DNA of 64,000 nucleotides from Bradyrhizobium sp. LLZ17. Its GTDB lineage: Bacteria; Pseudomonadota; Alphaproteobacteria; Rhizobiales; Xanthobacteraceae. The position numbers were made by a program, and so were the translations under genes. The DNA lies in NCBI RefSeq assembly GCF_041200145.1, contig NZ_CP165734.1, forward strand, positions 6,553,001 through 6,617,000, given 5' to 3'. Under the pieces are notes generated by a model. The model searched no databases. It saw only the letters and a program-made list of their open reading frames with translations, and was not told the DNA's origin. Shown piece by piece: positions 40,038 to 48,482 of this stretch (position 1 is the stretch's first letter; every line of letters starts with the position of its first letter).

Positions 40038-41648
40038 TCATTTCGCGGGTTCGGTCAGCCATTGACGGATGATGGCGACGGTTTCGTTGGGGTTGCGCTC
40101 GGCGAGCTCGCCGACACGGTGAACGGACTGGGCGTGGACCTGGCCCTGGACGGTGGCGACGTCGATCGCGCTTGCGGTGCCGCTCGGCAGCAGCGCCTGG
40201 CCCGCCGGCGCAGCCTCGTCCGAGGCGGCGGGGCCGGTGAGGGCGCCGGAGATGGCGGCGGCGACCTCCTCGGAGGCCAGGATCCGCTTGACCAGCGGCC
40301 GGATCACCATGAACAGCACGACCAGGCCGAGCAGCATCATCACGCCGAGCTCGACGAAGTACATCAGGTCGTCCTTGGTGAACTGGAGCATGCCGAGCAA
40401 GCCGGTCGGCTCCGCGATCGGGGCGGTGGAGGGCGCCTCGGCAAAGCGCAGATTGACGACCTCGACCTGGTCGCCGCGCTTCTGGTCGAAGCCGATCGCC
40501 GAGCGAACCAGAGTGGCGATCTGTTCGAGCTGCTCCTTGGTGCGGTCCTGATAGGCCAGATCGCCCTTCTCGTTCTTGGAGTAGATGCCGTCGACCAGGA
40601 CCGCGACGGAGATGCGGTTGACGCGGCCGGCCTCGGTCACTTCGGTCTTGGTGGTGTGGGAGATCTCGTAATTGTTGGTCTCCTCGCTCTTCTTGCTCTG
40701 GTCCTTGGCCGCGACGCCGCTGTTCTGCTGGTTGCCGGGCAGCTCGTTGTTGACCGTGACCTGGCCGTTGTTGTCGGCGGTCATGCTCTGCTCTTCGCGG
40801 GTCTGGCTCGAGCGCAGCACGCGGCCCTCGGGATCGAACTTGTCCGAGGTCTGAGTGACCTTGTTGAAGTCGAAATCGGCGGAGAGCTGGACGCGGGCGC
40901 GGCCCGAGCCGACCACGGAGGAGACGATGTCCTCGACCTGCTTGCGCATCCGCTTCTCGTAGGCGGTGCGACGCTCGTCGCCGACGGCCTGCTCCGGATC
41001 CGTCGCTGCGCCGTCGGCGAGCAAATTGCCGGCTTCGTCGACGATCGAGACCCGCTGCGGCTTCAAGCCGTTGACGGCGGAGGCGACGAGATGGCGGATG
41101 GCGCGGATCTGCTGGGCTTCCAGCGAGCCGCGGACCCGGACCACGATCGAGGCCGACGGCTCCGGCGCCTCGCGCGAGAACAGCGGGCGCTCGGGCAGCA
41201 CCAGGTGGACGCGCGCGGCCTGGATGCGGTCGATGGCGCGGATGGTGCGGGAAAGCTCGCCTTCGAGCGCGCGCAGATGATTGATGTTCTGGACGAAGCT
41301 GGTGGTGCCGAGCGCGTCCGACTTGTCGAACACCTCGTAGCCGACCCCGCCGCCCTTGGGCAGGCCGCCTTCGGCGAGCTTCATCCGCAGACGCGTGACC
41401 TTGTCCTTCGGCACCATGATGACGCTGCCTTCATTGCGCAGCTCGTACTGGATGCCTTGGCGCTCCAAGTCCTTGATAATGCCGGAAGAATCTTCGACGC
41501 TGAGATCGGTGAAGAGCGTCGTCATCTGCGGCGTGGTGACGCGCATGATGACGAAGGCAAAGAAGCCGATGAGCGCGGCGGTGACCGCGATCATCGCCCC
41601 GAAGCGGGCGGCGCCGATACCCTTCAGAAAGTCCCCAAGACCTTGCAA
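40038..41648 (-). CDS. fliF: Flagellar MS-ring protein FliF
   Basis: 536 residues. Membrane helices at about 17-38 (GAMIAVTAALIGFFAFVIMR) and 430-455 (YFVELGVMMLLGLVVLFMVI) bracket the large periplasmic part with YscJ-like domains (GIQYELRNEGSVIMVPKDKV, RVHLVLPERPLFSREAPEPS). The C-terminal tail for FliG binding is present. First gene of the operon. Confidence 0.96.
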   Translation of the reverse strand: MQGLGDFLKGIGAARFGAMIAVTAALIGFFAFVIMRVTTPQMTTLFTDLSVEDSSGIIKDLERQGIQYELRNEGSVIMVPKDKVTRLRMKLAEGGLPKGGGVGYEVFDKSDALGTTSFVQNINHLRALEGELSRTIRAIDRIQAARVHLVLPERPLFSREAPEPSASIVVRVRGSLEAQQIRAIRHLVASAVNGLKPQRVSIVDEAGNLLADGAATDPEQAVGDERRTAYEKRMRKQVEDIVSSVVGSGRARVQLSADFDFNKVTQTSDKFDPEGRVLRSSQTREEQSMTADNNGQVTVNNELPGNQQNSGVAAKDQSKKSEETNNYEISHTTKTEVTEAGRVNRISVAVLVDGIYSKNEKGDLAYQDRTKEQLEQIATLVRSAIGFDQKRGDQVEVVNLRFAEAPSTAPIAEPTGLLGMLQFTKDDLMYFVELGVMMLLGLVVLFMVIRPLVKRILASEEVAAAISGALTGPAASDEAAPAGQALLPSGTASAIDVATVQGQVHAQSVHRVGELAERNPNETVAIIRQWLTEPAK

Positions 41649-41726
41649 GCAACCGCCCCAACAGATTCGGCTGCTTTCCCTGGAAAGGCCGACTGGGCAA
41701 TTATTGCCTAGGTGATGGTTTCGATA

Positions 41727-41744
41727 TGGTTAACGAAGGTTAAG
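41727..41744 (-). promoter_or_regulatory. Putative CtrA site in the fliF promoter
   Basis: On the minus strand TTAACCTTCGTTAACCAT: two TTAACC half-sites, the second in the full CtrA octamer TTAACCAT. The gap between the TTAA cores is six bases rather than the usual seven. CtrA activates fliF operons in alphaproteobacteria, and a sciP-like gene is adjacent, so the assignment is reasonable. Confidence 0.5.
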
Positions 41745-41768
41745 AGCTCGGACAAAAGTAGCGTCATG

Positions 41769-41802
41769 AAAAAAATCGGCCTCGCATAGCGAGACCGATT
41801 TT
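41769..41802 (-). terminator. Intrinsic terminator downstream of the sciP-like gene
   Basis: On the minus strand an 11-base stem (ATCGGTCTCGC and GCGAGGCCGAT, one mismatch) with a three-base loop is followed by seven Ts. It lies 29 bases past the stop of the sciP-like gene and separates it from the fliF promoter. Confidence 0.85.
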
Positions 41803-41830
41803 CGTCAAAAGCCACAGATTTCCGGATCGC

Positions 41831-42106
41831 TTACTGGCGATATTGCTGGATGCGGGTGGTGCGAAGGCCCGCCAGACCGTGCTGGTCGATGGAAAACTGC
41901 CAGGAGAGAAATTCGTCGACCGTCAGGGTGTAACGGCTGCAGGCCTCCTCGAGCGAGAGGAGTCCGCCACGAACGGCGGCGACGACTTCGGCCTTGCGGC
42001 GGATGACCCAGCGTTTGGTGCCGGGTGCGGGCAGATCTGCAATCGTCAGCGGACTGCCGTCCGGCCCGATGACGTATTTTACCCTCGGGCGATGGGGTTC
42101 TGTCAT
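41831..42106 (-). CDS. sciP: SciP-like CtrA inhibitor (DUF1153)
   Basis: 91 residues from ATG 42104-42106. VKYVIGPDGSPLTIADLPAP, TKRWVIRRKAEVVAAVRGGL and LSLEEACSRYTLTVDEFLSW form the DUF1153 helix-turn-helix. In Caulobacter SciP binds CtrA and restrains its transcription of motility genes, which suits its place between fliF and flgD/fliK. It has its own terminator. Confidence 0.88.
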   Translation of the reverse strand: MTEPHRPRVKYVIGPDGSPLTIADLPAPGTKRWVIRRKAEVVAAVRGGLLSLEEACSRYTLTVDEFLSWQFSIDQHGLAGLRTTRIQQYRQ

Positions 42107-42326
42107 GGTGTACTCACAAACTCTCAACCACTGAACTCACGCCACAACCGTACGCATCGCGGCTTAAAAATCCGCTAAGCCTAAGGCTTCAATACAATTC
42201 TCGTTGAAACTGGCTGGAACGCGACCGGCCCGGCGGGCTGAACACGTGTTTCAGCCGGCTGAGCGGGGTGTTCGTAAAGACTTTACTAACGAACGGAGCC
42301 TGAGCGCGACGCTGCGATGCCCCAAC

Positions 42327-42468
42327 CGTCGTTCCGGCGAAGGCCGGGCCCCATAACCACAGGAGTCGTTTGGCGAAGACTCGTAGTTGGGAAGTCTTTC
42401 GCGCTACTGCTACCTGCGTTTCATCGAAAGATCTCGCGGTATGGGTCCCGGCCTCCGCCGGGACGACG
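42327..42468. repeat. Dispersed palindromic element (CGTCGTTCCGGCG family)
   Basis: Begins CGTCGTTCCGGCGAAGGCCG and ends GGCCTCCGCCGGGACGACG, an inverted pair enclosing a longer central stretch. It takes up much of the 388-base gap between the sciP-like gene and flgD. The part next to sciP (42107-42320) is AT-richer and probably holds its promoter; no clear factor site is seen there. Confidence 0.7.
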
Positions 42469-42494
42469 CTGCATGTGTGGCATGGGGGCGAGCC

Positions 42495-43217
42495 TCAGCT
42501 GCCGGTGCTGCTGCTGGTGGCGACGATGCTCTTCACCTGGCTCAGGGTGTAGCTGTTGCCGTCGATCGTGAGCAGCGGCGGCGATTGGGTCAGGTCGACG
42601 GACGACACCGTGCCCTGCACCTGGGCCGCGATGCCGACGCTATTGCCCGAGACATCCTTGCCCGTTGCGGTGATGGTGTATTTGCCGTCCGGCCACTGCG
42701 TGCCGTCATTGCCCTGGCCATTCCAGGTGAAGGGAACGTCGCTGGCGGCGCCGGCGGTGTATTTGCCCGTGAACACGGTCTGGCCGCTGGAATTGGCGAT
42801 GGAAACATCCACGGTCGCATCGGTCGGCACGTTGAGATGCCAGGTTGCCGACGAACTCGTCATCGTCGCGGTGGTGCCGTCGACGACGGCGGTCTTGCCG
42901 ACGAAGTCCAGCGCCTGGGTCGCCTGCGTGGTCTGTTGCAGGGTGACGAGTTGGGACAGCGAGTCGTTGGTCTTGAGCTGCTGCTCGACACCGGCGAACT
43001 GCACCAGCTGCTGAGTGAACTGGTTGGTGTCCAGCGGATCGAGCGGGTTCTGGTTCTGAAGCTGCGTCGTCAGCAGCGTCAGGAAGGTCTGGAAGTTGCC
43101 GGCGAGCGTCGCGCCGGTGGTCGAGCCCAGGGTCGGGTTCGACGAGGACGACGAGGACGATGTCGGTGTCGTGCCGGAGACGACGGCAGGTGCGGTGGCG
43201 GAATTCGTGGTGGTCAT
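42495..43217 (-). CDS. flgD: Flagellar hook-capping protein FlgD
   Basis: 240 residues. After a Ser/Thr-rich start comes NFQTFLTLLTTQLQNQNPLD PL, the FlgD export and core motif, then FVGKTAVVDG and the FlgD Ig-like block VPFTWNGQGNDGTQWPDGKY. It caps the growing hook. It begins 13 bases after fliK. Confidence 0.95.
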   Translation of the reverse strand: MTTTNSATAPAVVSGTTPTSSSSSSSNPTLGSTTGATLAGNFQTFLTLLTTQLQNQNPLDPLDTNQFTQQLVQFAGVEQQLKTNDSLSQLVTLQQTTQATQALDFVGKTAVVDGTTATMTSSSATWHLNVPTDATVDVSIANSSGQTVFTGKYTAGAASDVPFTWNGQGNDGTQWPDGKYTITATGKDVSGNSVGIAAQVQGTVSSVDLTQSPPLLTIDGNSYTLSQVKSIVATSSSTGS

Positions 43218-43230
43218 TTGCGAATACTCC

Positions 43231-44928
43231 TCACACTCTGATGTCGACGCCGCTGCTCGATCCGAGCATGCGGCCGTAGCTGCGGCTGATGGGCGCAGCA
43301 GTGCTTGCGTCTTCGTCGCTGATGATCAGCCGGCGGGCGTTGCCGTTATTGTCGTTGTTCTGGCCGGAGTTCTGCCCCGACGAATTCTGGTCGCGCAGGC
43401 TGAAGGAGAGTCCGTTGCTGCCGGTCTTGAGGCCGGCATCGTCGAGCGCGCGCTGCAACTGCGGCGCGTCCTGTCTCAACAGCGACAGCGTCTCCGGCTT
43501 TTCGACGGTGAGGTGCGAGGTGACCTGGCCGTTCCGGTCGACATTGATGCGGACGTCGATGCGGCCGAGATCGACCGGATCGAGGCTGATGTCGAAGCGG
43601 GTTTTTCCGGCGCGTGCGGCGGCGGCGATCTCGATCGGCACGCCGCTGATCGGCACGGCGGTGGATGTGGCCGCGCTCGCGGTCAGCGTTGCGGTGGAGG
43701 CGGTCGCGACCGAGGTCGTCGTGGTCAGCGGCGCCTGCACGGCATTGGCGGCCTGGGCGCCCGTGTCCGTCGTCGCGGCAACGGCTTGCGTGTCGGCATG
43801 GGCGTGCGCGGTCGGCGCAGCTGGCGTGGCATCGGGGATGCGGTCGGCGGCGCCGGCCTTCGCATCGGTCGAGGTCGCGTCAGCCTGCGGCTTTGCGTTC
43901 TGCGGATGCGCGGCGGCGTTTATCGTCGCGGCCGTCGCGGGATTCTGCGTGGCGGCGCTCGTTGCGGTCTTGCCCGCATCCTGGCCGATATTGGAGATGT
44001 CGGTCTGCGACTGCCCCGTCGCGGCGGCCTTGAACGAGGTCTTCGGCGTGCCCTGATCGATCGCGGCGACCAGTACTCCGTTCGTCTTGGCATCGGTCGC
44101 GGTGCCGTCGGCTGTGCCAGTGGCGGCATCCGCGATCGTCGCCGAGGTTTTGGCGTCGACCTTGGCGCCAGCGGTCTTGGCGCTCTTGTCGCCAGGCGTG
44201 GCGGTATCGGTCTTGGCGCCGGTGATCTGCGCCGCGGTCGAGGCGCTGGCGGCGATGCCGGCGGCGGCGATGGTCAGCGGCGAAGCGGCGGTGTTGGCGG
44301 CCTGGGTCGCAGCCGCGTTGGGATCGACTGGGACAACGGGCACGGCGACGACGATCGCGTTCGGATCGGGCACAGCGGCTTGCATTGCCGCGGTCTGGGC
44401 ATTGGCCGAGGCGTCGACAGCGGCGGCAAGGCCGTCGGTGCCGTCGGTCTTGCCAGCCTTGTCGCTCTTGTCGGTCTTGGAGGTGTCGGCTTTGTCGCCC
44501 GACTTGGCGCCGGAGGCTTCGGACGTGTCCTTGGTCTTGCCGCTCGCCTTGGCCGGATCTGTGCTGGTGTCGGTGCTGGCTGGCGTCGCGGAATTGCTGC
44601 TGTCGCTCGGCTGGCTTTGCGAAGACTGATCGGGCGAGGACGTGTCGCGCGTGCTCCGATCGGACGAGGAGGACGATGATGAGGACGAGGACGAATCACT
44701 GCGCCGCGGCGTGGTGTCCTGGGTCGAGGACGACGCGCTGTTGCTGATCGCCTGCGTATTGCTGTCGACCAGCGCACCGAAGGAGTTGCTGCCGGAGGTG
44801 TCCTTCGAGCTCTGCGGGCGGGCAGGCTTCTGCTGTGCGCTCGAAACCTGCGCGCTCGCTGCTACATCTGACGTGACACCAACCACAGGCGACCCCTTGA
44901 AACCATCTTCGGACCAGGAGGTGAGCAA
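43231..44928 (-). CDS. fliK: Flagellar hook-length control protein FliK
   Basis: About 565 residues. The first 400 are low-complexity: a run of 13 serines near residue 80, then Ala/Thr/Asp/Lys-rich sequence, as usual for the ruler part. The C-terminal Flg_hook domain is clear: TRFDISLDPVDLGRIDVRIN, then VEKPETLSLLRQDAPQLQRA and LSFSLRDQNSSG. It measures hook length and switches export to filament proteins. The start is unsure: the frame opens with TTG at 44926-44928; later GTG codons are possible. Confidence 0.88.
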   Translation of the reverse strand: MLTSWSEDGFKGSPVVGVTSDVAASAQVSSAQQKPARPQSSKDTSGSNSFGALVDSNTQAISNSASSSTQDTTPRRSDSSSSSSSSSSSDRSTRDTSSPDQSSQSQPSDSSNSATPASTDTSTDPAKASGKTKDTSEASGAKSGDKADTSKTDKSDKAGKTDGTDGLAAAVDASANAQTAAMQAAVPDPNAIVVAVPVVPVDPNAAATQAANTAASPLTIAAAGIAASASTAAQITGAKTDTATPGDKSAKTAGAKVDAKTSATIADAATGTADGTATDAKTNGVLVAAIDQGTPKTSFKAAATGQSQTDISNIGQDAGKTATSAATQNPATAATINAAAHPQNAKPQADATSTDAKAGAADRIPDATPAAPTAHAHADTQAVAATTDTGAQAANAVQAPLTTTTSVATASTATLTASAATSTAVPISGVPIEIAAAARAGKTRFDISLDPVDLGRIDVRINVDRNGQVTSHLTVEKPETLSLLRQDAPQLQRALDDAGLKTGSNGLSFSLRDQNSSGQNSGQNNDNNGNARRLIISDEDASTAAPISRSYGRMLGSSSGVDIRV

Positions 44929-45137
44929 GGAGCGGGCCAGCCGCGCTGGACGCGATTTTATCCAGTAAAATCAATCTATTGACGAATCTGGTCTGGCGCC
45001 GCGAGGGTCCCGCGACCCCGCCATTTCTGCCGCCCCGGCAAGAATTGCCGTAAAGCTTTCGGCCCGCGCGATTGCTTCACCGAAAGGCCGCCTATATTAA
45101 AGGGTGCTCTCAGCCGCTTTCGACCGGGCACATCAGC

Positions 45138-45163
45138 CCCCGGGGGAACCGAAGTTCCCGGGG
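45138..45163 (+). promoter_or_regulatory. Stable leader hairpin upstream of mnmA
   Basis: CCCCGGG, two bulged G, AAC, loop CGAA, GTT, CCCGGGG: a ten-pair stem with a two-base bulge, 35 bases before the mnmA start and probably within its 5' leader. It could regulate translation or act as an attenuator. No T-run follows. Confidence 0.45.
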
Positions 45164-45198
45164 ACCGCCGATGTCCCGGCTCAAGGCATCAGGAACCC

Positions 45199-46380
45199 AT
45201 GCTCAACAGTCTGGATCTCGAAGGCCGTCCGCAGGACACCAGGGTCGTCGTCGCCATGTCGGGCGGCGTCGATCTGTCGACGACGGCTGCGCTGTTGAAG
45301 GCGGAGGGTTACGACGTCGTCGGCATCACGCTCCAGCTCTATGATCATGGCGCGGCGACCCATCGCAAGGGCGCCTGCTGCGCCGGCCAGGACATCCACG
45401 ACGCCCGCGACGTCGCCGCCAAGCTCGGCATTCCCCATTACGTGCTCGATTACGAGGACCGCTTTCGCGAGTCCGTCATCGACAATTTCGCTGACTCTTA
45501 CGCGCTCGGCGAGACCCCGGTGCCGTGCATCGAGTGCAACCGCTCGGTCAAGTTTCGCGACCTCTTGAAGACCGCCCGCGAGCTCGGGGCCACCGCGCTC
45601 GCCACCGGCCATTATGTCGCCTCGCGCCGTCGCGCCGACGGCTCGCGCGCGCTGGTCTGCGCCGCCGATGCTGATCGCGACCAGAGCTACTTCCTGTTCG
45701 CGACGACGCAGGAGCAGCTCGATTATCTACGCTTTCCGCTCGGTGACATGACCAAGCCCGAGACCCGCGAGCTCGCCCGCCGCTTTGGCCTGTCCGTCGC
45801 CGACAAGCACGACAGCCAGGACATCTGCTTCGTGCCGACAGGCCGCTACACCGACATCATCACGCGGCTGCGGCCGAACGCGATGGACCCCGGTGACATC
45901 GTCGATCTCGACGGCCGCGTGCTCGGCCAGCATCACGGCATCGCCAATTTCACGATCGGCCAGCGCCGTGGCCTCGGCATCGCGGCAGCCGCGCCGCTGT
46001 TCGTGGTGCGGCTCGAAGCGGCGAACCGCCGTGTGGTCGTCGGCCCGCGCGAGGCCTTGAAGATGCACCGCATCAGCTTGCGCGACGTCAACTGGATCGG
46101 CGACGGCGATATTGACCGCGCCATCGGCAATGGCCTCGAAATGTTCGTGCGCGTGCGCTCGACCCGCAGCCCCCAGCCGGCGTGGCTGCGCGGCGCTGGC
46201 GGCCATTACGAGGTCGAGCTCGTTGCCGGCGAAGAGGGCGTTTCGCCGGGCCAGGCCTGCGTGTTCTACGACGCCCCGTCAGGGCAGGCGCGCGTGCTAG
46301 GCGGCGGCTTCATCCAGAGCGCGGCGGCGAAGGTCGCGAGCAACGCAGCGCGGTCGCTGCCCGAAGCCGTGCGCGGCTAG
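45199..46380 (+). CDS. mnmA: tRNA 2-thiouridine synthesis protein MnmA, altered PP-loop
   Basis: 393 residues. It puts sulfur on U34 of tRNAs for Lys, Glu and Gln. Catalytic cysteines are Cys110 in PCIECN and Cys210 in SQDICFVP. The ATP-binding PP-loop, normally SGGVDSS, here reads SGGVDLS (21-27): the conserved first Ser is Leu26. GHYVASRR and GQRRGLGI blocks are normal. As mnmA is usually important for growth, either the residue is tolerated or the two bases (CT for TC) are misread. Confidence 0.95.
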   Translation: MLNSLDLEGRPQDTRVVVAMSGGVDLSTTAALLKAEGYDVVGITLQLYDHGAATHRKGACCAGQDIHDARDVAAKLGIPHYVLDYEDRFRESVIDNFADSYALGETPVPCIECNRSVKFRDLLKTARELGATALATGHYVASRRRADGSRALVCAADADRDQSYFLFATTQEQLDYLRFPLGDMTKPETRELARRFGLSVADKHDSQDICFVPTGRYTDIITRLRPNAMDPGDIVDLDGRVLGQHHGIANFTIGQRRGLGIAAAAPLFVVRLEAANRRVVVGPREALKMHRISLRDVNWIGDGDIDRAIGNGLEMFVRVRSTRSPQPAWLRGAGGHYEVELVAGEEGVSPGQACVFYDAPSGQARVLGGGFIQSAAAKVASNAARSLPEAVRG

Positions 46381-46424
46381 GTGCGATGAAATTCAGCCCG
46401 ACTGTAGCTACGGAAAAACTGCGC

Positions 46425-46543
46425 CCCCTCTCCCGCTTGCGGGAGAGGGTAGGGGAGAGGGCTCTCTCCAGCTGCGATATTTCGCGGGAGGAAAGAACCC
46501 TCACCCGGCACTGCGTGCCGACCTCTCCCGCAAGCGGGAGAGG
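46425..46543. repeat. Dispersed palindromic repeat, CCCTCTCCCGC family, copy 1
   Basis: CCCTCTCCCGCTTGCGGGAG at the left and GACCTCTCCCGCAAGCGGGA at the right, with GAGGGTAGGGGAGAGGGCTC and AAAGAACCCTCACCCGGC between. Copy 2 at 47305-47448 has the same order. The two copies bracket the methyltransferase gene. Confidence 0.85.
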
Positions 46544-46625
46544 CTCAGACTGCACGCGGGGCTGGATTTGATTCCACCAATAATCATCATCAGCTAAAGA
46601 ATTTTCCTGGGGCAGGACACGAGGC

Positions 46626-47264
46626 ATGGCAGCAGATATCTCGCGGGCCGGGGTCGAGAAGGCCTATGGCCGCTGGGCGCCGGTCTACGATCTCGTGTTC
46701 GGCAAGGTGTTCGACGCCGGAAGGCAGTCGACCATCGCCGAGGCCGACCGCATCGGCGGTCGCATTCTCGACGTCGGCGTCGGCACCGGGCTTTCGCTCT
46801 CCGACTATGCGCGCACCACCAGAATCTGCGGCGTCGACATTTCCGAGCCGATGCTGCGCAAGGCGCAGGCGCGCGTGCGCGCGATGCGGCTGTCCAATGT
46901 CGACGTGCTCTCGGTGATGGACGCGAAGAACCTCGCCTTCCCGGGAAACTTTTTCGATGCGGTGGTCGCGCAATATGTCATCACCGCCGTGCCCGATCCC
47001 GAAGGCACGCTCGACGAGTTCGTGCGCGTCCTCAAGCGAGGCGGCGAGCTGATCCTCGTCAACCACATCGGCGCCGAGAACGGATTTCGCAAACTCTCCG
47101 AGCTGGCCTTTGCGCCGCTCGCCCGCCGTCTCGGCTGGCGCCCGGAATTCCCGTGGCAGCGCCTGGTCGATTGGGCCGCGAAGCACGGCGGTGTCACCCT
47201 GGCCGAGCGCCGCCCGATGCCGCCGATGGGACACTTTTCGCTGATCCGCTACGTCAAATCGTGA
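46626..47264 (+). CDS. pmtA: Phosphatidylethanolamine N-methyltransferase-like SAM methyltransferase
   Basis: 212 residues. SAM-binding motif I is ILDVGVGTGLSLSDY (about 47-61), with GVDISEPMLRKA next and FDAVVAQYVITAVPDP as motif II. The opening YGRWAPVYDLVFGKVFDAGR is characteristic of the Rhodobacter/Bradyrhizobium PmtA type, which makes phosphatidylcholine by three methylations at the membrane. Family-level assignment is firm; the exact substrate is inferred. Confidence 0.8.
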   Translation: MAADISRAGVEKAYGRWAPVYDLVFGKVFDAGRQSTIAEADRIGGRILDVGVGTGLSLSDYARTTRICGVDISEPMLRKAQARVRAMRLSNVDVLSVMDAKNLAFPGNFFDAVVAQYVITAVPDPEGTLDEFVRVLKRGGELILVNHIGAENGFRKLSELAFAPLARRLGWRPEFPWQRLVDWAAKHGGVTLAERRPMPPMGHFSLIRYVKS

Positions 47265-47304
47265 TCGGGATGAGCCCGGCGCGCCGCTCAGCCGGCAGCG
47301 CGCT

Positions 47305-47448
47305 CCCTCTCCCGCCTGCGGGAGAGGGTAGGGGAGAGGGCTCTCTCGACCAGCGATATCTCGCGAATGGAAAGAACCCTCACCCGGCGCGCGGGACGAT
47401 GCTTCGCATCGCCCGAGACGCGCCGACCTCTCCCGCAAGCGGGCGAGG
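47305..47448. repeat. Dispersed palindromic repeat, CCCTCTCCCGC family, copy 2
   Basis: Same order as 46425-46543, with an added small hairpin GGGACGATGCTTCGCATCGC-CC in the middle. It lies 41 bases after the methyltransferase stop. Confidence 0.85.
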
Positions 47449-47554
47449 TGCACCGACCTCGTGGCGGCAATGGAGTCCTGAACCGGTCACCATCTAGCGC
47501 GATCACATCGCGTTTTGGCCGGGAACATCGGGCCCGACCCGCGCGTTTGCCTTC

Positions 47555-47917
47555 ATGCGCACCACATCGAACATCATCTTTGCGGGTCTCGTGATGGCAG
47601 CCTCCGGCGCAGCGATCGCGCAGGCCCCGCCCGCCCCGGCGACGCCGCCGCAACAGACCGCGCCGCCGTCCCCGCAGCACGCCACCGACTGCTCGCCCGC
47701 AGACCGGGCGCGCGGCGCCGCCACACCAGACGGCAAGACGACCGGCCAGTCCCGGGAACCGCTCGGCGACAAGCTGGCGAAATCCGAGGGCGTGCTTTGT
47801 CCGCCCGCCGGCATCGACCCCGAAATGCACGCCCCCGCGCCCAGCACGGGTGGCACCATGCCGGTCATCCCACCCCCCGGCAGCCCAGGCGGCGACCCCT
47901 CCGTCAGGCCGAAATAG
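47555..47917 (+). CDS. Small exported proline-rich protein
   Basis: 120 residues. Signal peptide 1-23 (MRTTSNIIFAGLVMAASGAA). The rest is Pro/Ala/Gln-rich, with two cysteines (HATDCSPADRARG and GVLCPPAGID) that could form a disulfide in the periplasm. No family recognised. Confidence 0.65.
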   Translation: MRTTSNIIFAGLVMAASGAAIAQAPPAPATPPQQTAPPSPQHATDCSPADRARGAATPDGKTTGQSREPLGDKLAKSEGVLCPPAGIDPEMHAPAPSTGGTMPVIPPPGSPGGDPSVRPK

Positions 47918-47970
47918 CTCGTCGCGCCGAAGCCTTGGCGTAGGCGGAGCCGGTTCCGCAACCCCAATCT

Positions 47971-48118
47971 CCGTCATGCCCGGGCTGGTCCCGGGCATCC
48001 ACGTTCTTGAGGCCAGCAAGGCGTGGATCGCCGGGACCCGGCTTCGCCAAGGCTTCACCGGGCTTTCCCTGCTGGGGCCGGCGAAGCTTTAGCGAAGACG
48101 GCAAGCCGGCCATGACGG
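47971..48118. repeat. Dispersed palindromic element (GTCATGC...GCCATGAC type), second member
   Basis: Begins CCGTCATGCCCGGGCTGGTC and ends GCAAGCCGGCCATGACGG, with GGCATCCACG and CGTGGATCGCC inside. Related to 6250-6369. It takes up much of the 335-base gap before the tRNA; the remainder (48119-48252) holds the tRNA promoter region (TTATATGCC about 45 bases upstream) and no gene. Confidence 0.65.
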
Positions 48119-48252
48119 ATTCAGTGCCAAAAACCGCCAAATCGACCTGCCCATTTGCGGAAGCCTTGCCAAACGCGGATTGACAGCCCGCCGCCCCCTT
48201 CCTTATATGCCGCGCGTTCGCGAGATCGGCCATTCGCCGTTCGCGACCCTGT

Positions 48253-48329
48253 GGCGGGGTAGCTCAGCTGGTTAGAGCACGGGAATCATAATCCTGGGGT
48301 CGGGGGTTCGAGTCCCTCTCCCGCTACCA
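48253..48329 (+). tRNA. tRNA-Met (CAT), elongator type
   Basis: 77 bases including an encoded CCA. Acceptor GGCGGGG pairs with TCCCGCT; D-arm GCTC-AGCTGGTTA-GAGC; anticodon stem CGGGA/TCCTG around loop ATCATAA, anticodon CAT; T-arm GGGGG-TTCGAGT-CCCTC. The G1-U72 closing pair and lack of the three GC pairs of initiators indicate elongator Met rather than fMet; a tRNA-Ile2 with modified C34 is less likely. Confidence 0.95.
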
Positions 48330-48332
48330 TCT
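48317..48332. repeat. Putative attachment site, left, at the tRNA-Met 3' end
   Basis: TCTCCCGCTACCATCT, covering the tRNA acceptor 3' strand, CCA and three bases beyond. An exact copy lies at 53069-53084. Duplication of a tRNA 3' end is the usual trace of island integration by a tyrosine recombinase. Confidence 0.65.
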
Positions 48333-48482
48333 ATCCCTGTTCAGCCTGATGCAAGCGACGTTGATCAGTTCTCAGATCAACAAGGGACCTGTGACGATCA
48401 AAGCGCAGCGGCCCAGTCTTTTTGCGAGCTCAAACCGCTAGCAATTTCGCAACGAGACAGTCTTCCAGCGCTGTGCTTCGAA

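Noticed and set aside
39345..41711. 788-codon plus-strand frame opposite fliG and fliF
   Set aside because: Shadow of two certain flagellar genes; composition biased, no motif.
43096..44679. 527-codon plus-strand frame opposite fliK
   Set aside because: Gly/Arg-rich complement of the Ala/Thr/Asp-rich fliK sequence.
48360..48381. GTTGATC...GATCAAC palindrome as a second FixK box
   Set aside because: The TTGAT and ATCAA halves are ten bases apart instead of four; kept only as an unexplained inverted repeat.
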